Assembly (NCBI RefSeq): GCF_043641555.1
Contig: NZ_JBHZRJ010000001.1
Location: 1 to 64,000 of the forward strand
DNA: 64,000 bases
From: Saccharospirillum alexandrii_A
GTDB taxonomy: Bacteria > Pseudomonadota > Gammaproteobacteria > Pseudomonadales > Natronospirillaceae
Direction of reading: 5' to 3'
Positions 15,881-24,919 of this stretch are shown here, one piece after another; within the stretch, counting starts at the first letter, position 1, and each line of letters begins with the position of its first letter. The notes below the pieces were generated by a model, which saw only the letters and a list, made by a program, of their open reading frames with translations, did no database searches and was not told the DNA's origin. Position numbers and translations under genes: made by a program.

Positions 15881-16927
15881 TCAACTCCGGCGCTTGGGGT
15901 TCAGCGGTTTAACATTGCTGGGCGGCGTGTCTTGTTGGCTGACCAGCCGATCGAGCTTGGCATCGATGCGTTCGAGTGCGCTGGCAATACGGCCCAGGGC
16001 CGTATCGTCGATCGGGCTTGACGCTTGCTCGTTAACCGGTGAATTGTCGACAACTGCGTTTGAGTGTTCTGCAGCGCCCGACGGCTTCTCGTCGTCACCG
16101 GTTTCCGCTTCCATATGGGCCATAAAGGTCTCACCCATCAGGTCCTGGCGAATTTCGACCAGATCGGCGGCGTTGAGGTGAGGGCGGTCGTCGGAATAGG
16201 CGCACAGCATCAGGCCGTCACACAACTTGTTGATTAAGCGGGGAATCCCTTTGCTGAGTGCATAAACCTGTTGCACCGTGTCGGCATTAAACAGGGTGTC
16301 GCCTTCGTAACCGGCAATAAAGAGGCGATGATCGATGTACTCACCGGTCTCTTTCGCGCTCAGGCCGTTGAGGTGAAAAAAGAGTTTAACGCGCTGTGCC
16401 AGCTGCGGAATGTTGTAGATGGCGTCTTTCAATTCGGGCTGGCCCAGCAGGATGACTCGCATCACCGGGCCACCCTTGCCCTCCAGGCCCGACAACATAC
16501 GAATGTCTTCCAGGTTCTCGCGGCTCAGGTTCTGGGCTTCGTCCACTGCCAGTACCACGGGTACGCCATCGTCCGACAGCTTTTGCAAATAGTCGTTAAT
16601 GGCCAGCAGCATCGATACCTTGTTCTTATCGTCATACGGCAAGCCAGCCTGGCGGACAATCAGGTGGAACAGATCATCCGATTTCAGGTTGGTGTAGGCA
16701 ATGTGAAACAGCTTCAGGTCCTGATTCAGGCCACGCATCAGCTTCTTGAGCAAGGTCGTCTTGCCCGAGCCAATCTCGCCGCTGACGACGACAAAGCCTT
16801 CAGGACTCCAGACAGCCGAATCCATATACACGAACGCGCGCGAATGCTGCTGACTCATATAGATGAAGTCATCTTCCGGCGCCATCCGGAACGGGTGACG
16901 TTGCAGACCGAAATGTTCGAGGTACAT
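15881..16927 (-). CDS. XrtA/PEP-CTERM system-associated ATPase (ExeA-like)
   Basis: This 348-residue AAA/ExeA-type ATPase begins MYLEHFGL-x-HPF, the hallmark of this family. It has Walker A GEIGSGKT (50-57) and Walker B VLAVDEAQNL (Asp129/Glu130). Family members sit in exosortase EPS loci and are thought to power or regulate export complexes. The C-terminal 100 residues are variable, acidic and probably disordered. It is the last gene of a leftward set with two deacetylases and a UDP-sugar dehydrogenase. Confidence 0.88.
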   Translation of the reverse strand: MYLEHFGLQRHPFRMAPEDDFIYMSQQHSRAFVYMDSAVWSPEGFVVVSGEIGSGKTTLLKKLMRGLNQDLKLFHIAYTNLKSDDLFHLIVRQAGLPYDDKNKVSMLLAINDYLQKLSDDGVPVVLAVDEAQNLSRENLEDIRMLSGLEGKGGPVMRVILLGQPELKDAIYNIPQLAQRVKLFFHLNGLSAKETGEYIDHRLFIAGYEGDTLFNADTVQQVYALSKGIPRLINKLCDGLMLCAYSDDRPHLNAADLVEIRQDLMGETFMAHMEAETGDDEKPSGAAEHSNAVVDNSPVNEQASSPIDDTALGRIASALERIDAKLDRLVSQQDTPPSNVKPLNPKRRS

Positions 16928-17002
16928 GTTATTGCATCCAGTTGGGTGCCTGTCGCGGGCACCGAACAGTTTTAGGGGTGATGACAGATCTGGTCATCGG
17001 GG

Positions 17003-17920
17003 TCAGACCGCTCTTCCAAGTTCACTGGCAAAAAACACCGTCTCTGCCGGTTGATACTGCCGGTAACTGTTCGACACGGTATCAAACTGAAAATCATCCA
17101 GCAGTCGCTCCAGGCGAGCATAGCACCGGTCCAGATTCGTGTAGTGTCTGAATCGTGAAAACCAGCTGGCGGCATCAAACCGGGGTTGATCCGGGTCGAT
17201 CTCCCAGGGGTGCAAATAGAACATCTGAGGAACGCTGTCCCCCTGGCTCGCCTGGCGAAACAACTGTCGGAATACAGGATAAGGAAATTGACGAAAATAA
17301 CCACCACCGGCGGCCGGAATCGAGAGGCCCATAACCTGCGCGGTGGTTAACGGAAACTCACGCAAGGTTTTCCCGTTGGCGGCTTGCAGCAGGTAAGGTT
17401 CGCGCGGGGAACCGGGAATGCCGTAGTTGTCGTGGCGGATCGGGAAAATGCTGGAATCCCAGGTAAAGCCGAGTTCGGTCAGTACATCGAGCGCCCAGAG
17501 CGAGCGCTGGGTAATGGAATAACTGGCCGCGCGATAGCCCGTGACCGGTTGCTGAACAATGTCTTCAAGCAAGGCTTTGGAACGACGGGTTTCTTCGGTA
17601 AAAACGGCGCGTGTCTGATTGTAAATAAGCTGATGGCTGTAACCGTGTGACGCGATTTCATGACCGTGGTCAGCCAGGCGGCGAATCAGCTGTGGGTAGC
17701 GTTCGGCTACCCAGCCGAGCACAAAAAACGTTGCCTTGACGCCTTTGCGTTCAAACAACTGAAGCATCGCCTCAGTGTTGGCTTCTACCCGGGAGGGCAT
17801 CGCATCCCAGTCGGCCGGTTTTACCACCTTGGCCATTGCCGCGACGTGAAAGTAATCTTCCACATCGATGCTTAGCGCGTGAACGGCTCGGGTCGGGTCG
17901 GGCTTGCTGTGTTGGCTCAT
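17003..17920 (-). CDS. XrtA-associated polysaccharide deacetylase (DUF3473), intact site
   Basis: This 305-residue NodB-type deacetylase has the DUF3473 C-terminal region typical of exosortase loci. The metal and catalytic motifs are complete: DVEDYFH (Asp19, Asp22) and SHGYSH with His92 and His96, then GYRAASYSI. It would remove acetyl groups from N-acetylated sugars of the exopolysaccharide. There is no signal peptide, as is usual in this family. GGAGAG stands at good spacing before the ATG. Its paralogue two genes upstream has lost one metal histidine. Confidence 0.9.
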   Translation of the reverse strand: MSQHSKPDPTRAVHALSIDVEDYFHVAAMAKVVKPADWDAMPSRVEANTEAMLQLFERKGVKATFFVLGWVAERYPQLIRRLADHGHEIASHGYSHQLIYNQTRAVFTEETRRSKALLEDIVQQPVTGYRAASYSITQRSLWALDVLTELGFTWDSSIFPIRHDNYGIPGSPREPYLLQAANGKTLREFPLTTAQVMGLSIPAAGGGYFRQFPYPVFRQLFRQASQGDSVPQMFYLHPWEIDPDQPRFDAASWFSRFRHYTNLDRCYARLERLLDDFQFDTVSNSYRQYQPAETVFFASELGRAV

Positions 17921-17947
17921 GTGAACTCTCCTGCGGACGTGCCGCGG

Positions 17948-19285
17948 TTACAGACGCCAGACCGGTAATTGCAGCTCAGCGCACCGGGCCCGATCGAGAA
18001 TGCATTTTATATCGAAAGCGCCCGCGCCCGGAACCAGCATGCCTTTCAGGTCGGCTGGTGTCATGGCCCGGTATTCGTTATGGGCGACGGCGATAACAAT
18101 GCCATCCAACTGATTCAGGTCTTCCAGTTTTGCCAGTGGCAGGCCGTATTCATGCAAGGTGTCGGCTTCGTCAGCGTGCGGATCATGAACGAACACCTCA
18201 ACATCCCAGCTGCGCAAACTGCGAATAACATCAATGACTTTCGAATTGCGAATATCGGGGCAGTTTTCTTTAAACGTAATACCGAAAATACCGAGTCGTG
18301 CGCCTTTAACCGGCTGATTTCTTGCCACCAGTTGTTTCACAATCTGAGTCGCCAGAAATTCACCCATGCCGTCATTAATTCGGCGACCGGCTAGAATTAC
18401 ATCCGGGTGATAGCCGAGTTTTTCTGCTTTGTGTGTCAAATAATAAGGGTCAACACCGATGCAATGCCCCCCGACCAGGCCGGGTTTGAAGGGCAGGAAA
18501 TTCCACTTGGTACCGGCGGCTTCCAGAACTTCGGTGGTGTCGATGTTCATGTGATTAAAAATAATGGCCAGCTCATTCATCAAAGCAATATTGAGATCGC
18601 GCTGGGTATTCTCGATCACCTTGGCTGCCTCGGCCACTTTAATTGAGGGTGCCCGGTGCACGCCGGCCGTGACCACCGATTCATACACCCGGGCGACGAT
18701 GTCGAGAATCTCCGGTGTCTGGCCAGACACAATTTTCAGAATATTGGTAAAAGTACGCTCACGATCCCCCGGGTTGATACGCTCGGGTGAGTAGCCGACA
18801 AAGAAATCCACCCCGCAGGTCAGACCCGAGGTGCGTTCGAGCACCGGCACACAGTCTTCTTCTGTGGTGCCCGGATAGACGGTCGACTCATACACGACGA
18901 TGTCGCCGACTTTTAGATGGGGGCCCAGCGTTTCAGAGGCTTTGATCAGCGGCGTCAGGTCGGGTTGCTTGGAATCGTTAATCGGTGTCGGTACGCAGAC
19001 GATGTGAAAATCGGCCCGCGCCAGATCAGCGGCATCGCTGGTAAACAGAATGTCTGCCTGGTTCAGATCCTTAATGGCCACTTCGCCGGTATGGTCGTCG
19101 CCCTGCTGTAGCTGCCGGATACGGCTGGTGTTCACATCGAAACCGACGCAGCCATGCTGGTGCCCGAAAGCAACGGCGACCGGCAGGCCAACATACCCAA
19201 GGCCGATGATGGAGATGCGCCGGTTGTGGGGCGAATGATCAGTAGTGGCGGCATCGCGAGCGGGGTTTGAGTGTTTTTGGGTCAT
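17948..19285 (-). CDS. UDP-N-acetyl-hexosamine 6-dehydrogenase (TviB/WbpA family)
   Basis: This 445-residue NAD-dependent nucleotide-sugar dehydrogenase oxidises C6 of a UDP-HexNAc to the uronic acid. The Rossmann motif is GLGYVGLPVAVAFG near the start. The catalytic cysteine is in GLVGGHCIGVDPYYL, and the SPERINPGD and FKENCPDIRNSK segments are typical of TviB-like enzymes. ATG 19285 has AGGA at normal spacing; a GTG two codons earlier is possible. It lies between two DUF3473 deacetylases, so the polymer probably contains an (N-acetyl) aminouronic acid. Confidence 0.88.
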   Translation of the reverse strand: MTQKHSNPARDAATTDHSPHNRRISIIGLGYVGLPVAVAFGHQHGCVGFDVNTSRIRQLQQGDDHTGEVAIKDLNQADILFTSDAADLARADFHIVCVPTPINDSKQPDLTPLIKASETLGPHLKVGDIVVYESTVYPGTTEEDCVPVLERTSGLTCGVDFFVGYSPERINPGDRERTFTNILKIVSGQTPEILDIVARVYESVVTAGVHRAPSIKVAEAAKVIENTQRDLNIALMNELAIIFNHMNIDTTEVLEAAGTKWNFLPFKPGLVGGHCIGVDPYYLTHKAEKLGYHPDVILAGRRINDGMGEFLATQIVKQLVARNQPVKGARLGIFGITFKENCPDIRNSKVIDVIRSLRSWDVEVFVHDPHADEADTLHEYGLPLAKLEDLNQLDGIVIAVAHNEYRAMTPADLKGMLVPGAGAFDIKCILDRARCAELQLPVWRL

Positions 19286-19322
19286 AGTCACATCCTGTGA
19301 GAGTGTGGTTGCCAGTGGTCAG

Positions 19323-20246
19323 TCAGGTCAATTGAACGAGCGAACCGTCCAGATTGGTGTATGTCGTTGCCCAGCGGTGGCCCGTAAGGCTTTCGCTCAG
19401 CGTGGTAAAATGAAAGTCATCGAGCAGGCGCTTAAACTGCGTGAAACAGGGCTTCAGGTGGCGGTAATGACGCAGTCGGGATACCAGGCTCAAACCACTG
19501 AAATGTGGTTGTTCCGGGTCGATTTCCCAGGGGTGCAGATAGAACACCCGCGGGGTGTTGCCACTCTGGCCAGCAGCCCGAAACAGATAGCGGAACAGCG
19601 GGTAGGGCATCTGCCGAAACGAGCCGCCGCCGGATACCGGCACCTGCAAGCCCATGAAATTGGTGGTTGTAAACGGAAACTCAGACAAGCTGCGGCCCGA
19701 CCGGGTAATGATGGTATAAGGTTCTGAAGGCGTTTCCGGAAGGCCATACTGATCGTGATAGATCGGGTAGATGCTGGCATCCCACTTAAACCCAAGTTCG
19801 ACCAATACATCCAAAACCCACAACGAAGTGCGGGTGACCGAGCAATTGACGGCACGATAGCCCACTATGCTTTGTCCGGTCAGATCTTCGAGCAGGAATT
19901 TGGCACGGCGGGTTTCTTCGCGAAACGTTGCGGGCAGCTGGTCGTGTGCCGATTCATGGTGGTAACCATAGCAGCCGATCTCGTGGCCGCCGGCGGCAAT
20001 GCGATGCACCAGGTTGGGAAACCGTTCGGCAACCCAGCCGAGAATGAAAAAAGTGGCTTTTACATCTTGCTGCTCAAACAGTTCCAACAGCCGATCAGTG
20101 TTCATTTCAACGCGGGAGGGCAGGCGGTGCCAGTCGGTCCGGGAAACCGCACCAGACAGCGCCAGGGTGTGAAAATAGTCTTCCACATCAATGGTCATGG
20201 CGTTAATCGGCGCTGGGGGTTTGGCTGTGGTGGTTCCGGCAAGCAT
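19323..20246 (-). CDS. DUF3473 deacetylase paralogue with altered metal site
   Basis: This is the same family and neighbourhood as the gene at 17003. It keeps the DVEDYFH motif (Asp20, Asp23). The conserved SHGYSH metal motif reads CYGYHH, so the first metal histidine is Tyr93 while His97 remains. The GYRA segment is followed by VNCSV instead of ASYSI. The remaining fold and C-terminal DUF3473 region are well preserved, so it is not a decaying pseudogene. It may be inactive, regulatory, or use a different metal arrangement. ATG 20246 has AGGA seven bases upstream; an earlier ATG at 20264 is possible. Confidence 0.82.
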   Translation of the reverse strand: MLAGTTTAKPPAPINAMTIDVEDYFHTLALSGAVSRTDWHRLPSRVEMNTDRLLELFEQQDVKATFFILGWVAERFPNLVHRIAAGGHEIGCYGYHHESAHDQLPATFREETRRAKFLLEDLTGQSIVGYRAVNCSVTRTSLWVLDVLVELGFKWDASIYPIYHDQYGLPETPSEPYTIITRSGRSLSEFPFTTTNFMGLQVPVSGGGSFRQMPYPLFRYLFRAAGQSGNTPRVFYLHPWEIDPEQPHFSGLSLVSRLRHYRHLKPCFTQFKRLLDDFHFTTLSESLTGHRWATTYTNLDGSLVQLT

Positions 20247-20386
20247 GGCTACATCCTGTAACATCGTACCCGGGTATCAAACGTTGGAACAACGCCACCG
20301 GGTTGGCTATCCTTTGAAGGACGAGTTTACTGCTTCTGTGAGAAAGATGCACTAGGCTAAGACTTGTGATTTTTACGGAAAAAGAG

Positions 20387-20431
20387 CACCATAATGGGCG
20401 ATAGCCATCGGAGTTGGCTGTCCCATTGGTG
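20387..20431. promoter_or_regulatory. Strong imperfect stem-loop in the divergent EPS promoter region
   Basis: CACC, AATGGG and AGCC on the left arm pair in order with GGCT, CCCATT and GGTG on the right arm, around an ATCGGAGTT loop. It ends 48 bases before the priming-transferase start and lies between two divergent EPS transcription units. There is no T-run, so a leader element or operator is more likely than a terminator. Confidence 0.55.
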
Positions 20432-20478
20432 CTAGCCATTTGGGTCATCGTTCCAGATCATTGGGCAAGGAAGCTACT

Positions 20479-21876
20479 GTGTCGTATATCCGTATTCGAA
20501 AACACTATCTGCACGTTCCCTACCTGGCGCTCGGTCTGCTCGAGTTTCTTGTGCTGTTTCTGAGTTTTTACGTACTCAGCGAGATCCAGCAGGCGCTCGA
20601 CCTGGTGCCGGTCTCCTACAGTCTCTGGTCGTCCCTGTTATATGCCTCCCTGCTCAGTGCCGGTTCCCTTGCCATGGGGGTGTACCTGGCGATGATGCGC
20701 GAAGGCTTTGCCGCCATGTTTTTTCGAACCCTGGTCGCCTTCTGTTTTCTGGGGTCGCTGGGGTTATCGGTTGTCACCGTCATCTGGCCCGCGCTCGATG
20801 TGGGCAGTTCCAACCTGTTCTGGGCGGTGATGATCTCGACTGGCATCACTCTGCTGGTTCGACGGGCCTTTGTGCATCTGGTCGATTCAGACCAGCTGTC
20901 GCGCCGTATTCTGGTACTTGGCACCGGCCAGTTAGCCGGTCAGATTCACCGTGAGTATGAGCGCTACCGGCGCAGCCTGGGGGTTCGCATTGTCGGTTAC
21001 CTGGGCAGTGAGGAAGAAGCGTTGCCAGCCCACGCCTGCATGCCAACACCGGAAGACCTCTTTACCTTTTGCAAAAACAACCGTATCTCCGAGATAGTCG
21101 TCGCGACGCAGGAACGCCGGCGCACCGAGGGCGCCCAGTTCCCGCTCGACGACCTGATACGCTGCAAGCTCGGGGGCGTACAAATTTCCAGTGCACAGGC
21201 GTTTTACGAACGCGAGCTCAACCGCATTGACCTGACCCTGTTGCAACCGTCGTGGATCATCTTCTCCGACGGCTTCAAGGCGTCCAAGGCGCGCGATGCC
21301 ATCAAGCGCCTGTTCGACCTGGTAGTCAGCGTAGCGCTGGCCATCCTGCTGGCGCCAATCATGTTGTTTGTCTTTGCGGCGGTTTATCTCGAGTCGGGCC
21401 GGCCTTTCGTCTACAGCCAGATACGCACCGGGCAGCACGGCAAACCCTTTAAAATCTATAAAGTCAGAAGCATGCGTCAGGATGCCGAAAAAGACGGCAA
21501 GGCAGTGTGGGCCAAAGCGCAGGATTCGCGCGTAACCCGGGTGGGCGCCTTTATCCGCAACACCCGGCTCGATGAAATTCCCCAGCTCTACAACGTGATT
21601 CGCGGTGACATGAGTTTCGTAGGCCCCCGGCCCGAACGCCCCGAATTTGTTGTGGATCTCGAAAACAGCATTCCCTTTTATACTCACCGTCACGCGGTCA
21701 AACCCGGGTTGATGGGGTGGGCACAGTTGAATTACCCCTACGGTGCGTCGGTTGAAGATGCGCGCTGCAAACTTGAGTACGACCTCTACTACGCCAAGAA
21801 CCACAGCTTTGTGATGGACATACTGATTATGATCCAAACCGTTGAAGTGGTATTGCTCGGCAAAGGAGTTCATTGA
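20479..21876 (+). CDS. XrtA-associated priming sugar transferase (EpsB/WcaJ-like)
   Basis: This 465-residue polyisoprenyl-phosphate hexose-1-phosphate transferase would load the first sugar onto undecaprenyl phosphate. Four N-terminal membrane helices are followed by a CoA-binding/Rossmann-like region (ILVLGTGQLAG). The catalytic domain carries RLFDLVVSVALA, KVRSMR, TRLDEIPQLYNV and GPRPERPEF. The start is taken as GTG 20479 because AAGGA stands eight bases before it and family members begin close to this point; a TTG upstream adds 13 residues. It is the first gene of the rightward EPS operon and is followed by a 1-base overlap with the export gene. Confidence 0.9.
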   Translation: MSYIRIRKHYLHVPYLALGLLEFLVLFLSFYVLSEIQQALDLVPVSYSLWSSLLYASLLSAGSLAMGVYLAMMREGFAAMFFRTLVAFCFLGSLGLSVVTVIWPALDVGSSNLFWAVMISTGITLLVRRAFVHLVDSDQLSRRILVLGTGQLAGQIHREYERYRRSLGVRIVGYLGSEEEALPAHACMPTPEDLFTFCKNNRISEIVVATQERRRTEGAQFPLDDLIRCKLGGVQISSAQAFYERELNRIDLTLLQPSWIIFSDGFKASKARDAIKRLFDLVVSVALAILLAPIMLFVFAAVYLESGRPFVYSQIRTGQHGKPFKIYKVRSMRQDAEKDGKAVWAKAQDSRVTRVGAFIRNTRLDEIPQLYNVIRGDMSFVGPRPERPEFVVDLENSIPFYTHRHAVKPGLMGWAQLNYPYGASVEDARCKLEYDLYYAKNHSFVMDILIMIQTVEVVLLGKGVH

Positions 21877-22523
21877 TGAGTGTTTCAGGCTGCAAACGTT
21901 CTCTGCTGGGCGCCCTGGGAGTGCTGTGGGCCCTGGCTCTGGCCGGGTGTGCCTCTTCTGGGGTGATCGACGGGCAAGGCCCTGAAATTACTTACAAACG
22001 CGAAGCCTATGTTATCGGTATTGGCGACCAGTTGCGGGTTGATGTTTGGCGCAACCAGGAATTAACCAGAGATCTGATCGTCAGACCCGATGGACTGATC
22101 ACCATGCCGCTGATGGGCGATATGCAAGCCGAGGGGGAAACGCCCGAAGAATTGGCGGCTGCCATTTCAAATGAGCTGGGCGTTATCATTATTTCACCCG
22201 AAGTCAGCGTCACGGTGACCAACCCGGTCAGCGTTGCCTACCAGTATCGGGTGCGTGCTATGGGGCAGGTAAATGAAGCCGTATCGATCGCCTTTGTCGA
22301 TGGCATGACAGTCGTCGACCTGGTGCTTGCCGCTGGCGGAATCAGCCCTTTCGGTGCCGGCAACCGGGCAGTACTTAACCGGGAAACGCCCGATGGTTAC
22401 GTCGAATACCCGGTTCGACTCGACGACATTCTGAACAAGGGGGATATTCGGACCAACTACCCCTTGCAGCCGTCCGACATTCTAACCGTACCTGAAAAAT
22501 CAGTGTTTCGAGGAGAGCTCTGA
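21876..22523 (+). CDS. Polysaccharide export lipoprotein (Wza-like), XrtA type
   Basis: This 215-residue outer-membrane export protein carries a lipoprotein signal (LALAGC lipobox near residue 25), the poly-export domain beginning YVIGIGDQLRVDVWRN, and a SLBB-type segment (YRVRAMGQVNEAVSI). It would form the outer-membrane channel for the exopolysaccharide. It is short compared with Wza, as is usual in exosortase loci. TGATG overlaps the previous stop, and the following gene overlaps by ATGA-type coupling. Confidence 0.92.
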   Translation: MSVSGCKRSLLGALGVLWALALAGCASSGVIDGQGPEITYKREAYVIGIGDQLRVDVWRNQELTRDLIVRPDGLITMPLMGDMQAEGETPEELAAAISNELGVIIISPEVSVTVTNPVSVAYQYRVRAMGQVNEAVSIAFVDGMTVVDLVLAAGGISPFGAGNRAVLNRETPDGYVEYPVRLDDILNKGDIRTNYPLQPSDILTVPEKSVFRGEL

Positions 22524-24040
22524 TGGATCCGAGTAACATTAAAGATTTATTACAGTCATTGAAAATGGAAGCCTTGCGTTACCGCTATGTCATCGCAGCG
22601 TTGTTTATTGCGGTTTCTTCTGTCGTGCTGGTAGCCGGCTTCATGATGCCCAAAACCTATTCGTCCAAAGTCATACTTTATGCGGACGTGAGTAATATTA
22701 TTGGTAATCTGCTGGAAGGCCAGGCTGAAATAACCCGGATCGATCGGGCCAAGGAAGCACGGGACATCGTCTTTACCGATCGAATTTTACGGTCAGTCGC
22801 CATTGAAAGCGGTTTTGAGAATCCTGAAGACACCATTCCCCGGCTGCGCAACGGGTTGCGTATCTCAGCTAACGGCGACTACGTGGAAATCAGCTACCGC
22901 TCCAGTAATGCCGATACCGCTTTTAAGGTGGTCAGTGCTGTTACCCAGGAATTTATCGAAGAGACCTCACGCAAAAAACGGGAAGAGAGCCGGGGAGCCT
23001 TCGAGTTCATTGACTCTCAGGTTGCCTCCTACCAGCGCCAGCTGGAGGCGGCTGAAAACCGGTTGAAGGAATTCAACAGCCAGAACATCGATGTTACCGA
23101 ACAAAGCGTGACCAACCGGGTAAACGGCATCAAGAATGAAATACAAACCTTGCGTCTTTCAGTGCAGGACAGTGAGGCCCGGTTGCGCAGCTTTGAAGCC
23201 CAGATGCTGACCGAGCCGGAGTTCCTCACGGTAGAGCGGGACATTGAGCCCACCAGTCGCGAACGCCGCATGGAAGCCTATGAAGAGCAACTGGCGGAAC
23301 TGCGCCTCAGCTATCGCGATACCCATCCGGACATCGTGAATCTCATCGAACAGATGACCGTTCTGGAAACCCAGATCGAACAGGAACGCATCAACAACCC
23401 GGGTCGCAGTGCCGTCGAGCGGGTGGAAAACCCGGCGATGACAAACCTTAAGGAAATGATCAGCAACGAACGGGCAACGCTGAGCGCCGCGCGCGAGCGG
23501 TTGAACAATCTGAGTAACTTGCTGGAAAACGAATATGCCAATGCCGAAACGGTTGCCTCCAAGCAGGCCCGACTGCAGGAATTGACGCGCGATTACTCGG
23601 TGACCAAAGACGTTTACGAAGACATGCTAAAAACCCGGGAAAATGCCCGCCTGTCGATGACGCTGGATATCGAAGGCCAGGGCGTAACCTACAAAATTCA
23701 TGAGCCGCCGTCCTACCCGGTCAGATGGGACGGCTTGCAACTGGTTCATTTTGCCGCGCTGGGGCCTTTGCTTGGCTTGATGTTGCCTTTGGGGCTCACC
23801 GGTGCACTGGTGTTGTTTGACCCCCGGGTTCGCTCAGCCAGTTTTATGGAATCGCAACTGCCGGCCCATATACAACTGGTGACCAGCATTCCGCTTTACA
23901 ACAGCGCCGTCAGTGAGGTGGCCAGTAAACGCAGCCTGATTCTTCTGGCGCTGTTGGTGCTATTGTATCTGGCGGTTTATGGCTTTGTTGTATTTGGTGC
24001 ATCGCCCGAACTGATCAGCACCTTTTTGCCAACCTTGTAA
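22523..24040 (+). CDS. Wzz-type chain-length determinant, XrtA type
   Basis: This 505-residue inner-membrane co-polymerase has one membrane segment near residues 18-38, a long periplasmic coiled-coil region (about 140-370) and C-terminal membrane segments near 405-430 and 475-495. The signature is a Wzz N-terminus with the GNRV-type hairpin region. It would control chain length and link the cytosolic kinase-like protein to the export lipoprotein. It carries no fused kinase; the kinase-like partner is the next gene, 18 bases downstream. Confidence 0.88.
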   Translation: MDPSNIKDLLQSLKMEALRYRYVIAALFIAVSSVVLVAGFMMPKTYSSKVILYADVSNIIGNLLEGQAEITRIDRAKEARDIVFTDRILRSVAIESGFENPEDTIPRLRNGLRISANGDYVEISYRSSNADTAFKVVSAVTQEFIEETSRKKREESRGAFEFIDSQVASYQRQLEAAENRLKEFNSQNIDVTEQSVTNRVNGIKNEIQTLRLSVQDSEARLRSFEAQMLTEPEFLTVERDIEPTSRERRMEAYEEQLAELRLSYRDTHPDIVNLIEQMTVLETQIEQERINNPGRSAVERVENPAMTNLKEMISNERATLSAARERLNNLSNLLENEYANAETVASKQARLQELTRDYSVTKDVYEDMLKTRENARLSMTLDIEGQGVTYKIHEPPSYPVRWDGLQLVHFAALGPLLGLMLPLGLTGALVLFDPRVRSASFMESQLPAHIQLVTSIPLYNSAVSEVASKRSLILLALLVLLYLAVYGFVVFGASPELISTFLPTL

Positions 24041-24058
24041 GGCCGTGCCGGAGTACGA

Positions 24059-24919
24059 ATGGATAACAGTAAGCTCTTGCGAGCATTGGAGAAAAACAAG
24101 GCACAACGCACCCAAGCAGCTGACTTTGAGCTGCAAAGTGAAACCAAACCCGTACGCGAAAAGCCGCGGGGGGCAGACATTATTACCGACCTGCTGCCCC
24201 AGGAGCATCGGCTGACCCGCCAGGCGTCGCTTGAATTAATGCCCAATCCGGATCCGATGTCGAAGGTCGATATGAAAAAGAACAAGCTCGTCTATTCCGG
24301 TATGAAAAACCGCGCTGTGCTCAATGCCTACCGTGAGTTGCGTATCAAGCTCATAGAGAAAAGCACGGCCGGTAGCGCCAACACCAATGGTGGCAACATC
24401 GTCGTCATGCTCACCTCGGTCGACGTGAACAGCAATTCAATTCTGACGCCGATGAACCTCGCCATTTCCTTTGCGCTCGACCTCAACTCCTCGGCATTGC
24501 TGGTCGACTGCAACCCCTACGGTTCCGATCTGCAACGCCTGGTGACCGCGCCGCTGTCGGTGGGTGTTACCGATTACCTGAAAGAACGCTCGCTGGGGCT
24601 GGATCGAATTATTTATCCTTCGGGTATTGATCGGGTGGCGGTTATACCGGCCGGTAATGAAACCGGCATCAGCGTCGAACAATTCTCATCTCAGGGCATG
24701 GAACACCTGATTTACGAATTGAAAAACCGCTACCCGGACCGCTTCATCGTAATCAATACACCGCCGGTGCTGGCGAACAGCGAAGCCCGGGTATTGTCCA
24801 AGTTCTGCGACCAATCGGTGATTACCGTGCCGTACGGCCGGGCCAGCATGGACGCCATTGAAGACGCGGTGGAGGCAATAGGCGCTGAACGGGTGACCGG
24901 TGTTGTGTACCAGCAATAA
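24059..24919 (+). CDS. BY-kinase-like protein with degenerate ATP site (pseudokinase?)
   Basis: By position, length (286 aa) and N-terminus this is the XrtA-associated tyrosine autokinase that normally partners Wzz. The P-loop, however, reads SVDVNSNSILT (120-130) where the family has PGEGKST-like sequence, so the GK[ST] core is gone. The Walker A' region is VDCNPYG. The Walker B aspartate is Asn233 in FIVINTPP. There is no tyrosine cluster at the C-terminus. The frame is intact and the fold-defining segments are kept, suggesting a structural or regulatory role without ATP hydrolysis. Its stop overlaps the next gene's start by 20 bases. Confidence 0.85.
   Translation: MDNSKLLRALEKNKAQRTQAADFELQSETKPVREKPRGADIITDLLPQEHRLTRQASLELMPNPDPMSKVDMKKNKLVYSGMKNRAVLNAYRELRIKLIEKSTAGSANTNGGNIVVMLTSVDVNSNSILTPMNLAISFALDLNSSALLVDCNPYGSDLQRLVTAPLSVGVTDYLKERSLGLDRIIYPSGIDRVAVIPAGNETGISVEQFSSQGMEHLIYELKNRYPDRFIVINTPPVLANSEARVLSKFCDQSVITVPYGRASMDAIEDAVEAIGAERVTGVVYQQ

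Noticed and set aside
20932..21873. Antisense frame opposite the priming transferase
   Set aside because: The sense frame encodes a complete sugar transferase with all motifs; the antisense product resembles nothing.
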